Positions 56,067 to 64,000 of a stretch of 64,000 nucleotides of DNA are shown piece after piece. Source of the DNA: Candidatus Endonucleibacter bathymodioli. Its GTDB lineage: Bacteria; Pseudomonadota; Gammaproteobacteria; Pseudomonadales; Endozoicomonadaceae. How positions within the stretch are numbered: position 1 is the first letter of the stretch; every line of letters begins with the position of its first letter. The stretch lies in the NCBI GenBank assembly GCA_030674915.1, contig JASXSV010000018.1, positions 12,349-76,348 of the forward strand, given 5' to 3'. The position numbers were made by a program, and so were the translations under genes. The notes below the pieces were generated by a model. That model made no database searches. It saw nothing but the letters and a program-made list of their open reading frames with translations, and was not told the origin of the DNA.

Positions 56067-56360
56067 TTAGTTCTGTGCTGGTTTAATATAGTACGTATTA
56101 ATATATTCACACCACTGATCAGTGTCCCTAGGTGGAACTTCTGGATTGTCACGAATTCCTAATTTATACTCCACTGCTGATCGCCATTCGTCAGAGCCTA
56201 AGTCTGGACCATGACCACTACCATCACCGATTAGTACTTTCTTCTCTACTAAAGAATACCAATAATATATACAACTAATATTGCTATTTTCGGAAGTTGT
56301 CCATCCGAAAGCAGGAGTAAACAGAATCATGAATACTAATATTTTTAGTTTTTTACCCAT
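56067..56360 (-). CDS. Small exported protein, unknown
   Basis: 97 residues with a clear signal peptide (KKLKILVFMILFTPAFGW, cut probably after a Gly/Trp/Thr segment). The mature part is about 78 residues with two Cys (SCIYYWY and QWCEYINTYY) that could form a disulfide. AGGG lies upstream of the ATG. No family is recognised. It lies at the edge of the second accessory zone, so a secreted host-interaction role is possible but unproven. Confidence 0.6.
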   Translation of the reverse strand: MGKKLKILVFMILFTPAFGWTTSENSNISCIYYWYSLVEKKVLIGDGSGHGPDLGSDEWRSAVEYKLGIRDNPEVPPRDTDQWCEYINTYYIKPAQN

Positions 56361-56499
56361 TTACATTACCCTTTGTAGTTCCATAGTTTTTGTGGATGCT
56401 GCCACAGGAGTTGGTTGGTTGTTTCTGACTCTAGCAGATTAGTGCACCATGGTTGTGAATGTTTTTGGAACGGTTGAAAACAGTGAGTCAGGTCAAAAA

Positions 56500-56640
56500 A
56501 AGATAGTCAAGCCTTACAAGAGACTTGTAAGGTTATTACGTTTGATAACGGTAGTGAGCTTGCAGGTCACGCAAGGCTAACAGTTATCAATGAAAGTAGA
56601 AAGCTCGAACAGATGACAAACTTGTGACCAACTCCTTAGT
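56500..56640 (+). pseudogene. IS30-family transposase fragment
   Basis: Plus-strand frame contains KVITFDNGSELAGHARL, matching the TITFDNGKEFAFHEK block around the second catalytic Asp of IS30 transposases. No other part is recognisable. Confidence 0.55.
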
Positions 56641-56749
56641 TTTTCTGTTCTATCCCATTGGTCAGGCTCTTGTCATTATCCGTACTAACCATACTGCAAT
56701 CACAATAATTGCTTAGATAATTAACAGAGCGCAGGGTTGTTTCTGTACA

Positions 56750-56882
56750 AGCGCAGATCCAACAATACCTATTACGACTAGAGTTCGCTTAAATTCTAAT
56801 CCGGATCTTCCTTTTTACTTCAACAACAACTGCGTAGATAATTATCTACGCACAAGAGCGGATCCCAGAAGAAAGATTCCGA
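56750..56882 (-). pseudogene. Decayed C-terminal extension of the LDLa gene
   Basis: After the stop at 56883 the minus strand still reads CVDNYLRSCC, a stop and SKKED, matching the tail IHYLRSCCGSKKEE of the paralogue at 4-1970. The gene therefore once extended further, and its present stop is probably a secondary truncation. Confidence 0.6.
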
Positions 56883-58778
56883 CTAGAGCCCTTGATTAAC
56901 ATCCTGAGAAGGAAGCGGATTATAACCACAATGTTCACGTAGATATCTAACAGGCTCTGTAATAGGGCTGAAAAGCCATGCAAGCGTCCCATCAGCGTTT
57001 TTTTTGTCTCTGTACTTTACAAGCATAACACTAACATAAACTGCACATGCTACTGCTCCAGCTCCAGCTCCTAGTACGCTTGCCTCAGTAAAATTTGAGT
57101 CAGTAAAATTTGAGTCAGTAAAATTTGAGTCAGTAAAATTTGAGTCAGTAAAATTTGAGTCAGTGAAAGTTGAGTCAGTGAAAGTTGTGCTAGCAACAGG
57201 ACAGCTCCAGATTTCATCACTACCGTCCTTGCAGTCATTATAACCATCGCAGAGGCGATCTAAGGCAAGTGTTATTTGCTCATCACAAATAAATAACTTT
57301 ACATCTGGATAACCTTTTTTAAAACAACTACTGTCTGTAGCGTTAACCCCTAGTGCCCCTCTTTCGCAGCAAGTTCTTACATTTTCATCACTTGCATCTG
57401 GGCAATGCGCTTTATAATCGCAGACCCAGTGATAATTCAGCGTGCTCATATCCGTACAAACAAATATAGTGAGAGATGGATCGTTTTTTGATACGCAACT
57501 ACTAGCGTATATATTAACGCCTTTTTCTCCACCTTTACAGCACCGGGAAGCTCTTTCATCATTGCCATTCAGGCAATCGATGTTAGTATCGCATAGGTCC
57601 TTATATACAATCGTTTGCATATCATCACCACAAATGAATAATAGCATCACTGTATTATCTTTGTCCCAACAACTCCTGCGGCTAAAATTGCCTAAATCGG
57701 CAGTCCATTCTCTTCCTTCTAGACAGCAAAGAGAAACTCTTTCGTCACTGGCATCACCGCAATCATTGGTGTTATCACATACATAACTTTGCAGTATTCT
57801 ATTATTATTGTCGCAAGTAAACATATCATGATATACAGCACCAACAGGTGACATCACCAGCGCGCTGAAGGGTGCCGTATACATTACTGAATATGCAAGG
57901 CTTGACACGTTTTTTACCATACGATTCGTATGATTAACGGCATTTTGGATGCAGCGGCTAAACCAAGATTCCTCGCTTTTCTTGTTACTGCTGTCCGTGC
58001 TACTATTAGCCCTATGCTTCTTGGTGCCGGTATCTTCATCAGGATACAAAGCTTTATATTGCGCTTCTATACTATTGGCTTTGTAACGTAGAAAAGCGTT
58101 AATATCTTCATCGGTATGCTTTTGCTTCTCAACTTCTGCCAACATATGGCCTATGGTAATGCCCTGGCTATTTTTATAATCCTCACAAAGTTTACGCATA
58201 GCCGTCATCAACGGTCGGCTAATCACCTTAACGGGCTCGTTATATATTATGCATTTCACAAAATTAGTAATAGATTGGCCTTTATAATATCGCAAAGATA
58301 ACATATGATACAAATCATAATATTTATGATAATGCCTTTGGTCAAAAAATATTCTCTTTTCTATACTGTTATTCTCACCATCATCTCGCTCTAACCACGC
58401 TAGATCTTCGAGAAAATTATGAAGATCTATGACTAGCTCTTTGCTTAAAGCGGTAAGACATTTATCTAAATAATTGGGTTTGTTTAATAACATCGTTATC
58501 GGTGGCTGTGCTGTAGTATTCTGGCTATTATCGGTGGTAGCGTTAGCTAGCGAGGTGACTAGCAGTGCCAGTGCTATCGGCAAGCAAAGAAAAGATTTTA
58601 CATACTGTAAATGCTTGTTATTATCGAAAAAAAACAATGGCCTGAAACCTAGGTATAGCACGTATAGACGCCTTAGGTTAACTATTGATCTAGGGGAAAT
58701 ACCTTCTTTTAAAGGAGGGCACCTAACTAAGAATAGATAAGCCAATAATAATCCCATAATAAATTTTACTAATAACAT
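56883..58778 (-). CDS. LDL-receptor class A repeat membrane protein
   Basis: 631 residues. An N-terminal hydrophobic segment (LLVKFIMGLLLAYLFLV) and a second signal-like helix (about 65-85, LCLPIALALLVTSLANA) come first, then a helical region of about 230 residues. Residues 319-527 hold four LDLa-type units with the calcium-binding core CD..xDC.D.SDE (e.g. VCDNTNDCGDASDE, LCDGYNDCKDGSDE), each followed by a CC pair. A stalk of FTDSN repeats (530-565), a membrane helix (about 568-588) and a cytoplasmic-type tail with WLFSPITEPVRYLREHCGY end the protein. LDLa repeats are typical of animal lipoprotein receptors and rare in bacteria; ligand and role are unknown. It is paralogous to the pseudogene at 4-1970. 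Confidence 0.8.
   Translation of the reverse strand: MLLVKFIMGLLLAYLFLVRCPPLKEGISPRSIVNLRRLYVLYLGFRPLFFFDNNKHLQYVKSFLCLPIALALLVTSLANATTDNSQNTTAQPPITMLLNKPNYLDKCLTALSKELVIDLHNFLEDLAWLERDDGENNSIEKRIFFDQRHYHKYYDLYHMLSLRYYKGQSITNFVKCIIYNEPVKVISRPLMTAMRKLCEDYKNSQGITIGHMLAEVEKQKHTDEDINAFLRYKANSIEAQYKALYPDEDTGTKKHRANSSTDSSNKKSEESWFSRCIQNAVNHTNRMVKNVSSLAYSVMYTAPFSALVMSPVGAVYHDMFTCDNNNRILQSYVCDNTNDCGDASDERVSLCCLEGREWTADLGNFSRRSCWDKDNTVMLLFICGDDMQTIVYKDLCDTNIDCLNGNDERASRCCKGGEKGVNIYASSCVSKNDPSLTIFVCTDMSTLNYHWVCDYKAHCPDASDENVRTCCERGALGVNATDSSCFKKGYPDVKLFICDEQITLALDRLCDGYNDCKDGSDEIWSCPVASTTFTDSTFTDSNFTDSNFTDSNFTDSNFTDSNFTEASVLGAGAGAVACAVYVSVMLVKYRDKKNADGTLAWLFSPITEPVRYLREHCGYNPLPSQDVNQGL
57082..57186 (-). 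repeat. 15-bp tandem repeat coding FTDSN
   Basis: Seven units of GAGTCAGTAAAATTT (plus-strand reading), the first five nearly identical, coding a repeated FTDSN stalk before the membrane helix. Length changes would keep the reading frame. Confidence 0.92.
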
Positions 58779-59039
58779 AACTATTGTATTACCCTTACAT
58801 TTGTCTGAAAGCCAGCAGATAGTTCTATGAAAATCCAGAGTAAATCATCAGATGCTTCATTTGTTACTTTGGATAATATTTGCTAGATACTAGCTATAAT
58901 GTAGAACTATGAGCTTTACTTTTGTCTCTGTACGTAAATTTGCAGGTCATTCTACACAGCACCAGACAATAGCTCAAGCAGGTTTCAATAAAAAGGCACA
59001 AAGAAATAAAAAAGACATCCGCTCCCATGAAAGGTGTAT
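58779..59039. other. Region upstream of the LDLa gene
   Basis: No gene is seen in this stretch, which should contain the LDLa promoter. Confidence 0.3.
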
Positions 59040-59650
59040 CCTAGATTTCCACACTAACTAATACACTTACCCGACAAAAACTCAACTAGATTAAAGTAGT
59101 TTGAGGCTTTTCGTGGACGTATGTTAATTAAAAATTGAGTTTTATTACCATGGCGCTTCCGGTAACGTTTAACTTTGCACGGGAGAAGGCAGCTTCATTG
59201 GTGTTTTTTGATTAGGAGATAAATAGTTTGGTAACCAATCGTCCCATTATAAGGCACAAGTTTCATGTGTCCGCAATTTGCTCTGGTGTAAAGCCTAAGC
59301 CTAGCTGGGACTTCACCTGCAGACTTACCGCATCAGTTATTTTGTGAAATTTGGTTGCCGTCTTACGCCTCTGTAGGCTATGCCGATGATCTTCCTATAC
59401 ATCATAAGACCTAAGGTGACAGCGCTTGAGCCTAGGGAGATTGTTTTATTGGAATGGTTCAGATAACCGCCTATCCTACGCTCCCAAAATACGAGTTTGC
59501 TGAAGGATTGAATCTGGTATCGTTCAGCCAGAGTCAGCTGTTTGTAAGAGTTTCCCATGTGGTCACTTGGTTCGTTGTGAGAACTATAGCCTATGAGCAG
59601 CTGATTCTCAAATCAATCCCAAATGTGTCGGTTATTGTGGAAATCTAGGA
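59040..59650 (-). mobile_element. Internally deleted IS30-family element
   Basis: Bounded by imperfect inverted ends CCTAGATTTCCACACTAAC (from about 59042) and GTTATTGTGGAAATCTAGG (to about 59650). Inside, the minus strand at 59250-59560 reads KQLTLAERYQIQSFSK, SNKTIS and LGFTPEQIAD, the N-terminal third of an IS30 transposase with frameshifts. At about 610 bp it is far shorter than a full IS30, so the catalytic part has been lost. Confidence 0.65.
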
Positions 59651-59860
59651 TGTTATAATTATCTATGGCTGATATTTAATCGAACTTTGCCTATGCGATA
59701 CCTTTTAATTGCCGTACGTTGGTTTTGGAATTTCTCGTAATAATTATTTTAAAAAACATATAGTGATGTTGATCAATGAGACACCTATTGCAAATATTCA
59801 TTATATCAATAACAATACAGATGTTTTTCTAAGTGATAGTGATTCTAGAGGTGGAAGTCA

Positions 59861-61390
59861 ATGATATTGCAATTCTTGCATACTTCAAGCATATATACAT
59901 ATAGATTGGATTTTTTAACGATGATCAAGGGTATATTATTTTCTTATTGTTTATTAACTTCCCTGTATATTAAAGCTGCGCTAGATCACAATGTTTCTTC
60001 AAATATAAATATTGATAAATGGTTTTTTTTGTGTGTGCCTCAGAGTTCTGTAACTGGGCAGAGACAAGATGCTTGCTATATAGCTATTATTGATAAAGAA
60101 ATATCAAGAGATGTAAGTATAAACCAAAAAATTTGTGCCTCCTTAATAACGGTACAAGATAATAATATTGAGGAGATTCAAAATTTTGATAATTGTCAAA
60201 GTCCTGCATTCTGTAGTATAGATAATTTATCAGAAGTAGAAGTTTATAGGTTTTCATGTGCTTTAAATTCAGAACAAAAAATCTATAAATATGCAATTGT
60301 AGTTATATTTGCCATTAATGAAGACAATAAGGAATTAAGTTACAAGATTGAACAAATAGAACTTCATAGAACAGTATCTGATGAGGGATTAGTGATAAAT
60401 GGCTCTAGCAGAGAACTAGATATATTAAAGCCACGATTCGAATCATGTAAATATATGAGATCTGTATCTAAAAACAATGCTCTAATTAATAATAAATGTT
60501 GTGATCAAAAATCAGATATGGCATACCTGCTGTTTGATAATTCTAAAAGTAATATTGATTATGATCCGTGGCAAGATTTATCACCTCAACTATTAGCACA
60601 TAAAGACACCCCTCAACTTAATAATGCAGGTTGTAACGAAATTCCAGATACGAGCCTGTTGTTTGGTGAGCCGATGCCAGCTATATTACCTAGTTTTATT
60701 AGTTTACTTAATAATGATATTGGTCCTAGTGTTAGTGTTGAGCCGGAGAATAATAGTGAAAAACTACTAGAGATACAAGCCAAAAAAGATAATTTTGTAT
60801 CTAATGTTTCAGCGTGTAAAAAACAAGATGATACAAAGCATAAAGGCGACAAAAAATACAGCTGTGATATCTGTGGTGTTCAATATATTGCACTGCGTAG
60901 TTTAAGAGATCATAATATGTATATCCATACAGATCAAAGGCCTTATACGTGCAAATTGGATGGGTGTGGAAAGGTATTTCGGAGTAAAGATATTTTTCAT
61001 AGACATATAAGAAAGCATACCAATCCAGATCTTTTCTGTTGCCAAAAGTGTCATAAAATATTTTCTACCAAGCAAATTTTAGAAAGACATATATTGATTC
61101 ATGTAGGTAACAAGCAGCACAAGTGTCCAATGGGGGAGTGTAAAAAGGAATTTATTGAAAAACGCTCTTTGGATGCACATATGAAATTTCATAATGCTGT
61201 AAGGAATCTCCATTGCGAACTATGTGACAAAGTATTTTCTAGAAAACAATGTTTAATCAGGCATAGATTGATTCATTTAGGTGAAAAATCATTTGAATGT
61301 CGTGTGTGTGACAGAAAGTTTTCTCAAAAGTATCTTTTAGAACAACATGGTATATTACAGCACACAAAAAAGCAGACACTACTTGAATAA
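59861..61390 (+). CDS. Exported protein with six C2H2 zinc fingers
   Basis: 509 residues. The N-terminus has a hydrophobic signal-like segment (GILFSYCLLTSLYIKAAL, about 23-41); GAGGTGGAAG precedes the ATG. Residues 40-330 are AT-rich, Cys-containing and unrecognised. Residues 333-501 form six consecutive classical C2H2 fingers. All keep the C-x2/4-C-x12-H-x3/4-H spacing and the hydrophobic core positions, e.g. CDICGVQYIALRSLRDHNMY, CQKCHKIFSTKQILERH and CELCDKVFSRKQCLIRH. Linkers resemble the eukaryotic TGEKP type (TDQRPYTC, LGEKSFEC). Arrays like this bind DNA in animals and are exceptional in bacteria. A role in binding host DNA is inferred; an origin by transfer from a host is likely. It lies between IS30 and IS5 remnants. 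Confidence 0.85.
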   Translation: MILQFLHTSSIYTYRLDFLTMIKGILFSYCLLTSLYIKAALDHNVSSNINIDKWFFLCVPQSSVTGQRQDACYIAIIDKEISRDVSINQKICASLITVQDNNIEEIQNFDNCQSPAFCSIDNLSEVEVYRFSCALNSEQKIYKYAIVVIFAINEDNKELSYKIEQIELHRTVSDEGLVINGSSRELDILKPRFESCKYMRSVSKNNALINNKCCDQKSDMAYLLFDNSKSNIDYDPWQDLSPQLLAHKDTPQLNNAGCNEIPDTSLLFGEPMPAILPSFISLLNNDIGPSVSVEPENNSEKLLEIQAKKDNFVSNVSACKKQDDTKHKGDKKYSCDICGVQYIALRSLRDHNMYIHTDQRPYTCKLDGCGKVFRSKDIFHRHIRKHTNPDLFCCQKCHKIFSTKQILERHILIHVGNKQHKCPMGECKKEFIEKRSLDAHMKFHNAVRNLHCELCDKVFSRKQCLIRHRLIHLGEKSFECRVCDRKFSQKYLLEQHGILQHTKKQTLLE

Positions 61391-61470
61391 ATAAACTACA
61401 AATTGATGATTTTAATTGATTGTAATTACAGAGGTGAAAGTTTGTTTGTTTCTAACATCGCCACAGTGAG
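61391..61470. other. Short gap between the zinc-finger gene and IS5
   Basis: No gene. No clear terminator was seen after the zinc-finger gene. Confidence 0.3.
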
Positions 61471-62609
61471 GGAGCATGGGATTAAATCCAGTTTTTTAAG
61501 TGTATCGACTCATTGTGGTCGATTAGCAGGTTAACAGTCCAGTTTTTGTTTGTTTTTCAGTGCCTGCATGCAATTTCCCGGTACCTATGCACACTGATGC
61601 TACTTTTTGAGTATTTGCCCCACTCGGATGATGTTCGCCAAAGCAAATAGCATGGACAATCTGCTATCATTTTTAGCTAAGCCTCGGTAGCAAGCTTTGG
61701 TGAATCAGAACTGACATTTGATGATCCGAAATGGATGCTCAACCTTGGCTCGTACATTGGCTTTCATGTATTCTATATTGATCATAACGTTGTTGATCCG
61801 TGGATGTTTCTTCCAATACCTTACTTTTCCTGGACCTTCCGCGATATGCCAGTCGACATCTATGTCTTTCAACTCGTCCCGTTTTTCTGCGCCACGATAA
61901 CCGGCATCGACGAAGATTAACTCCTCATCACCATGTAGTAGATTTTCAGTTTGATTCAGATCGTGTTCGTTGGCAGCGGTGGTCGTAAGGCTATGCGTCA
62001 GCCCAGTTCGAGCATCGACACTGATATGAACCTTCATGGCGAAGTGCCACTGATTACCCTTCTTTTGATGCATCTCGGAATCACGCTCACTGGCTTTGTT
62101 CTTAGTGGAGTTGGGAACTGCGATAATGGTGGCATCCATCAGCGTGCCTTCTTTGACCAGCACGCCAGCATCACTCAGCCAGTAATTCACTTCGTTGAAG
62201 ATTTTGCGTACCAAATCATGACGCTCTAACAAGTGGAGGAAGTTCATTATCGTGGTGTGTCAGGAATCATCCCATTCAGTGATAGTGGGTGTCTACAAGG
62301 CATCTTCCATCGCAGGATCACTCATGCTGTACCACACTGCTGTATTGTATACAGTGAGTACGGAGCATTGTCATCAGGGGATACGGTCAGCGACCATTAC
62401 CAGGCTTGGGGTAATATGGCTCGATAACTGACACCATCAGTTTCCAGGGAGCCAGTGTTTTCATCCGTTCAAGAAACTTCTCTTTGTGGGTTTGGCGGCG
62501 TTTATGCTGGTATTCGCTGTCGGCGAAACTGAGTTGGTGTCTCATGGTTCATACCATTAAAGAGAAGTGATAGGGATTATCTCATTACGAGGACTTAATC
62601 GCACCTTCC
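61471..62609 (-). mobile_element. IS5-family element, copy A, inactive
   Basis: The transposase-start end is GGACTTAATCGCACCTTCC (62591-62609) next to CTAG; the other end GGAGCATGGGATTAAATCC (61471-61489) is a diverged inverse. The element is about 1.14 kb with a broken transposase. Its right-hand 220 bp is repeated in the same orientation at 63775-64000. Confidence 0.8.
61600..62545 (-). pseudogene. IS5-family transposase, broken
   Basis: Starts [20 protein letters not shown] (ATG 62545). It has nonsense and frameshift changes around GNGR*PYPL (near 62390) and up to 62250, then a 180-codon open part with [28 protein letters not shown] and [15 protein letters not shown]. An in-frame TGA at 61702-61704 interrupts the C-terminus, which continues FTKACYRGLAKNDSRLSMLF to 61600. 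Confidence 0.88.
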
Positions 62610-62953
62610 CTAGCAATAATGGTTACATAGTACTGTAATTCAAATTGCATTTATATAATATAACTTTTATTTCCCCCATTTTTTTCATGCACAATCTTAC
62701 AGCTGCGATCTAATCTAAATATTTTAAAATGGTTGTTCACTTTACATGCCTTTTAGTTTAATCAGAAATCCATCCACGAACAATTAAGTATATTTCATTC
62801 CTAATGGTTAGTAGGATCTATTATTAATAAGAGGAGGCCATCCAATAATAGATATTTGTCTGCGGACAAAAACAAGGCTACCAGTTTCATTAACGTAATT
62901 CGACCTGGCAGGTGATTTATGAAAAAATTGGCAGATGCTAACTTTTATTTTAA
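62610..62953. other. Non-coding stretch
   Basis: About 340 bp, AT-rich, with no supported gene between IS5 copy A and the basic protein. Confidence 0.3.
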
Positions 62954-63679
62954 TTAGCTGTATTTGTTATCAATCAATTTCAAGGCAATCACAAAATATT
63001 TTTTTTCTTCTTTCGTTGTCATATTTAGGCTGCTTTTACTAACAAGTCCTGCACGAACTTTCGCAGCATTTATAAAGCCGATGATCTTTTTCTGTTTGCT
63101 GGGATCTTCTTCTGTTTTCAGTTTCCTTTCGAAACTTGTAATTAAATCAGCGTAAATTAAAGACTGTGATTTCGCTTTATTTACAGCTGCCTTTAAATAA
63201 GGCTCTATACTCTTTCTCTTTTTGTTGTTCGCTGCTTTTTTTTTCTTATAATTGTCATGATGTTTATCAATCGACTCTTTAACCATATCGTTTAAGGTTC
63301 TTTCCACGCTTTCAAGCCAAGCATCTGGTTCCTCCGGGGTATCGTCTGAAAGATTATCCAGAAGATGCAAATAAGGCTCTGAATGTGCTGACGGTTTTAT
63401 TTCTTTATCAGGGCTATCTTTTTCATCAAAATTTTGACGCATTTTGCTTACAATACTTTTTTTTTCAAGCTGAATAATTTCTATATTCGTAAGTTTACTT
63501 TCGGCCTTATATGGACCAGATTTTTTATTATTTTCGAACTGTTTTATCAGTGAATCTACTTTCACATTTCGTGAGTTATGCTTACCGTGCTTAGGCTGTA
63601 GTACTGGTTCTTCCTTTGCCTTATGCTCATCAGTTATTAAACTTGCATTTAATATAGAGTCTTTTATTATCTTTCTCAT
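62954..63679 (-). CDS. Basic, charged protein of unknown function, candidate effector
   Basis: 241 residues from the ATG at 63679, which has GAGG ten bases upstream. The frame continues upstream into the neighbouring IS5, but that part is transposon sequence. The protein is highly charged and mostly helical, with no signal peptide or membrane segment. Near the N-terminus (about residues 40-55) it has VDSLIKQFENNKKSGP, the same motif as the repeats of the 871-residue protein at 29695-32310. A basic cluster KKKKAANNKKRKS (about 145-157) resembles a bipartite nuclear localisation signal. No family is recognised. It is flanked on both sides by IS5 copies in the same orientation. Confidence 0.65.
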   Translation of the reverse strand: MRKIIKDSILNASLITDEHKAKEEPVLQPKHGKHNSRNVKVDSLIKQFENNKKSGPYKAESKLTNIEIIQLEKKSIVSKMRQNFDEKDSPDKEIKPSAHSEPYLHLLDNLSDDTPEEPDAWLESVERTLNDMVKESIDKHHDNYKKKKAANNKKRKSIEPYLKAAVNKAKSQSLIYADLITSFERKLKTEEDPSKQKKIIGFINAAKVRAGLVSKSSLNMTTKEEKKYFVIALKLIDNKYS

Positions 63680-63774
63680 TATAATCTGACCTCTTAATTT
63701 TAGTTTGTATTGGCTTTTAATATTTTTGGCATACATCCTCTGATTATAGTTGAAATAAATATCACCTTCTCTAG

Positions 63775-64000
63775 GGAAGGTGCGATTAAGTCCCGATTTT
63801 TTAAGTGCATCGACACATTGCGGTAGATTTGCGGGTTCACAGTCCAATTTTTGTTAGTTTTTCAGTGCCTCCATGCGATTTCCCGACACACAGGCACACT
63901 GATGCTACGTTTTGAGCATTTGTCCCACTCGGATAATGTTCGCCAAAGCAAATAGCATGGACAATTTGCTATCATTTTTAGCAAAGCCTCGGTAGCAAGA
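63775..64000 (-). mobile_element. IS5-family element, copy B, cut by the window end
   Basis: The end sequence GGAAGGTGCGATTAAGTCC (63775-63793) follows CTAG (63771-63774). The adjoining sequence matches 61490-61700 closely and, on the minus strand, encodes the transposase C-terminus (NDSKLSMLFALANIIRVGQM). The remainder lies outside the window. Confidence 0.88.

Noticed and set aside
63680..63847. 56-codon N-terminal extension of the basic protein
   Set aside because: Part of it is IS5 end sequence, and a Shine-Dalgarno supports the internal ATG at 63679.

Overview
The window reads as a gammaproteobacterial chromosome segment, most like Endozoicomonadaceae/Oceanospirillales. The housekeeping genes have clear gammaproteobacterial relatives in familiar clusters: tRNA Pro-Arg-His-Leu before tig-clpP-clpX, lon-hupB-ppiD, fabI, xerD-dsbC, yejABEF, mltD-gloB-yafS-rnhA-dnaQ, and a catalase. 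Long non-coding gaps, many broken insertion sequences, frameshifted genes and AT-rich eukaryote-like genes point to a host-associated bacterium with a decaying genome. An IAP-like BIR domain together with a six-finger C2H2 zinc-finger protein fits an intranuclear symbiont or parasite of marine invertebrates, such as Candidatus Endonucleibacter. That identification is inference, not something the sequence proves.

Layout. 1-2 kb: a decayed gene for an LDL-receptor class A (LDLa) membrane protein. 2.5-3.1 kb: four tRNAs and a terminator. 3.3-14.2 kb: protein quality control and lipid synthesis (tig, clpP, clpX, fabI forward; ppiD, hupB, lon reverse), in an arrangement that implies an inversion of the lon-hupB-ppiD-fabI block. 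15-21.6 kb: rsmJ, xerD, dsbC, a potassium channel with an RCK domain, and a small membrane protein. 21.6-36.1 kb: an accessory zone of IS5, IS3, IS481 and IS30 elements, mostly broken, around a frameshifted secreted diacylglycerol-kinase-like gene and an 871-residue repeat protein. 36.5-39.2 kb: D-lactate dehydrogenase and an Asn-rich protein ending in a BIR-like domain. 40-47.9 kb: a Yej-type peptide ABC transporter with two solute-binding proteins. 48-55.5 kb: mltD, gloB, yafS, rnhA, dnaQ, a VOC protein and catalase. 56-64 kb: a second accessory zone with a small secreted protein, an intact LDLa protein, the zinc-finger protein and a basic protein between two same-orientation IS5 copies.

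Two themes run through the window. First, a set of candidate host-interaction proteins: LDLa, BIR, C2H2 fingers, a secreted lipid-kinase fold, and two proteins sharing an LI-x-x-FE motif. Second, a dispersed intergenic repeat of about 65-155 bp with inverted ends (ATACC..TTACCATTGAAGGT at one end, its complement at the other), found at least a dozen times and always outside genes. The IS elements are mostly dead; the IS30 at 35.0-36.1 kb, with a perfect 3-bp target duplication, is the exception.
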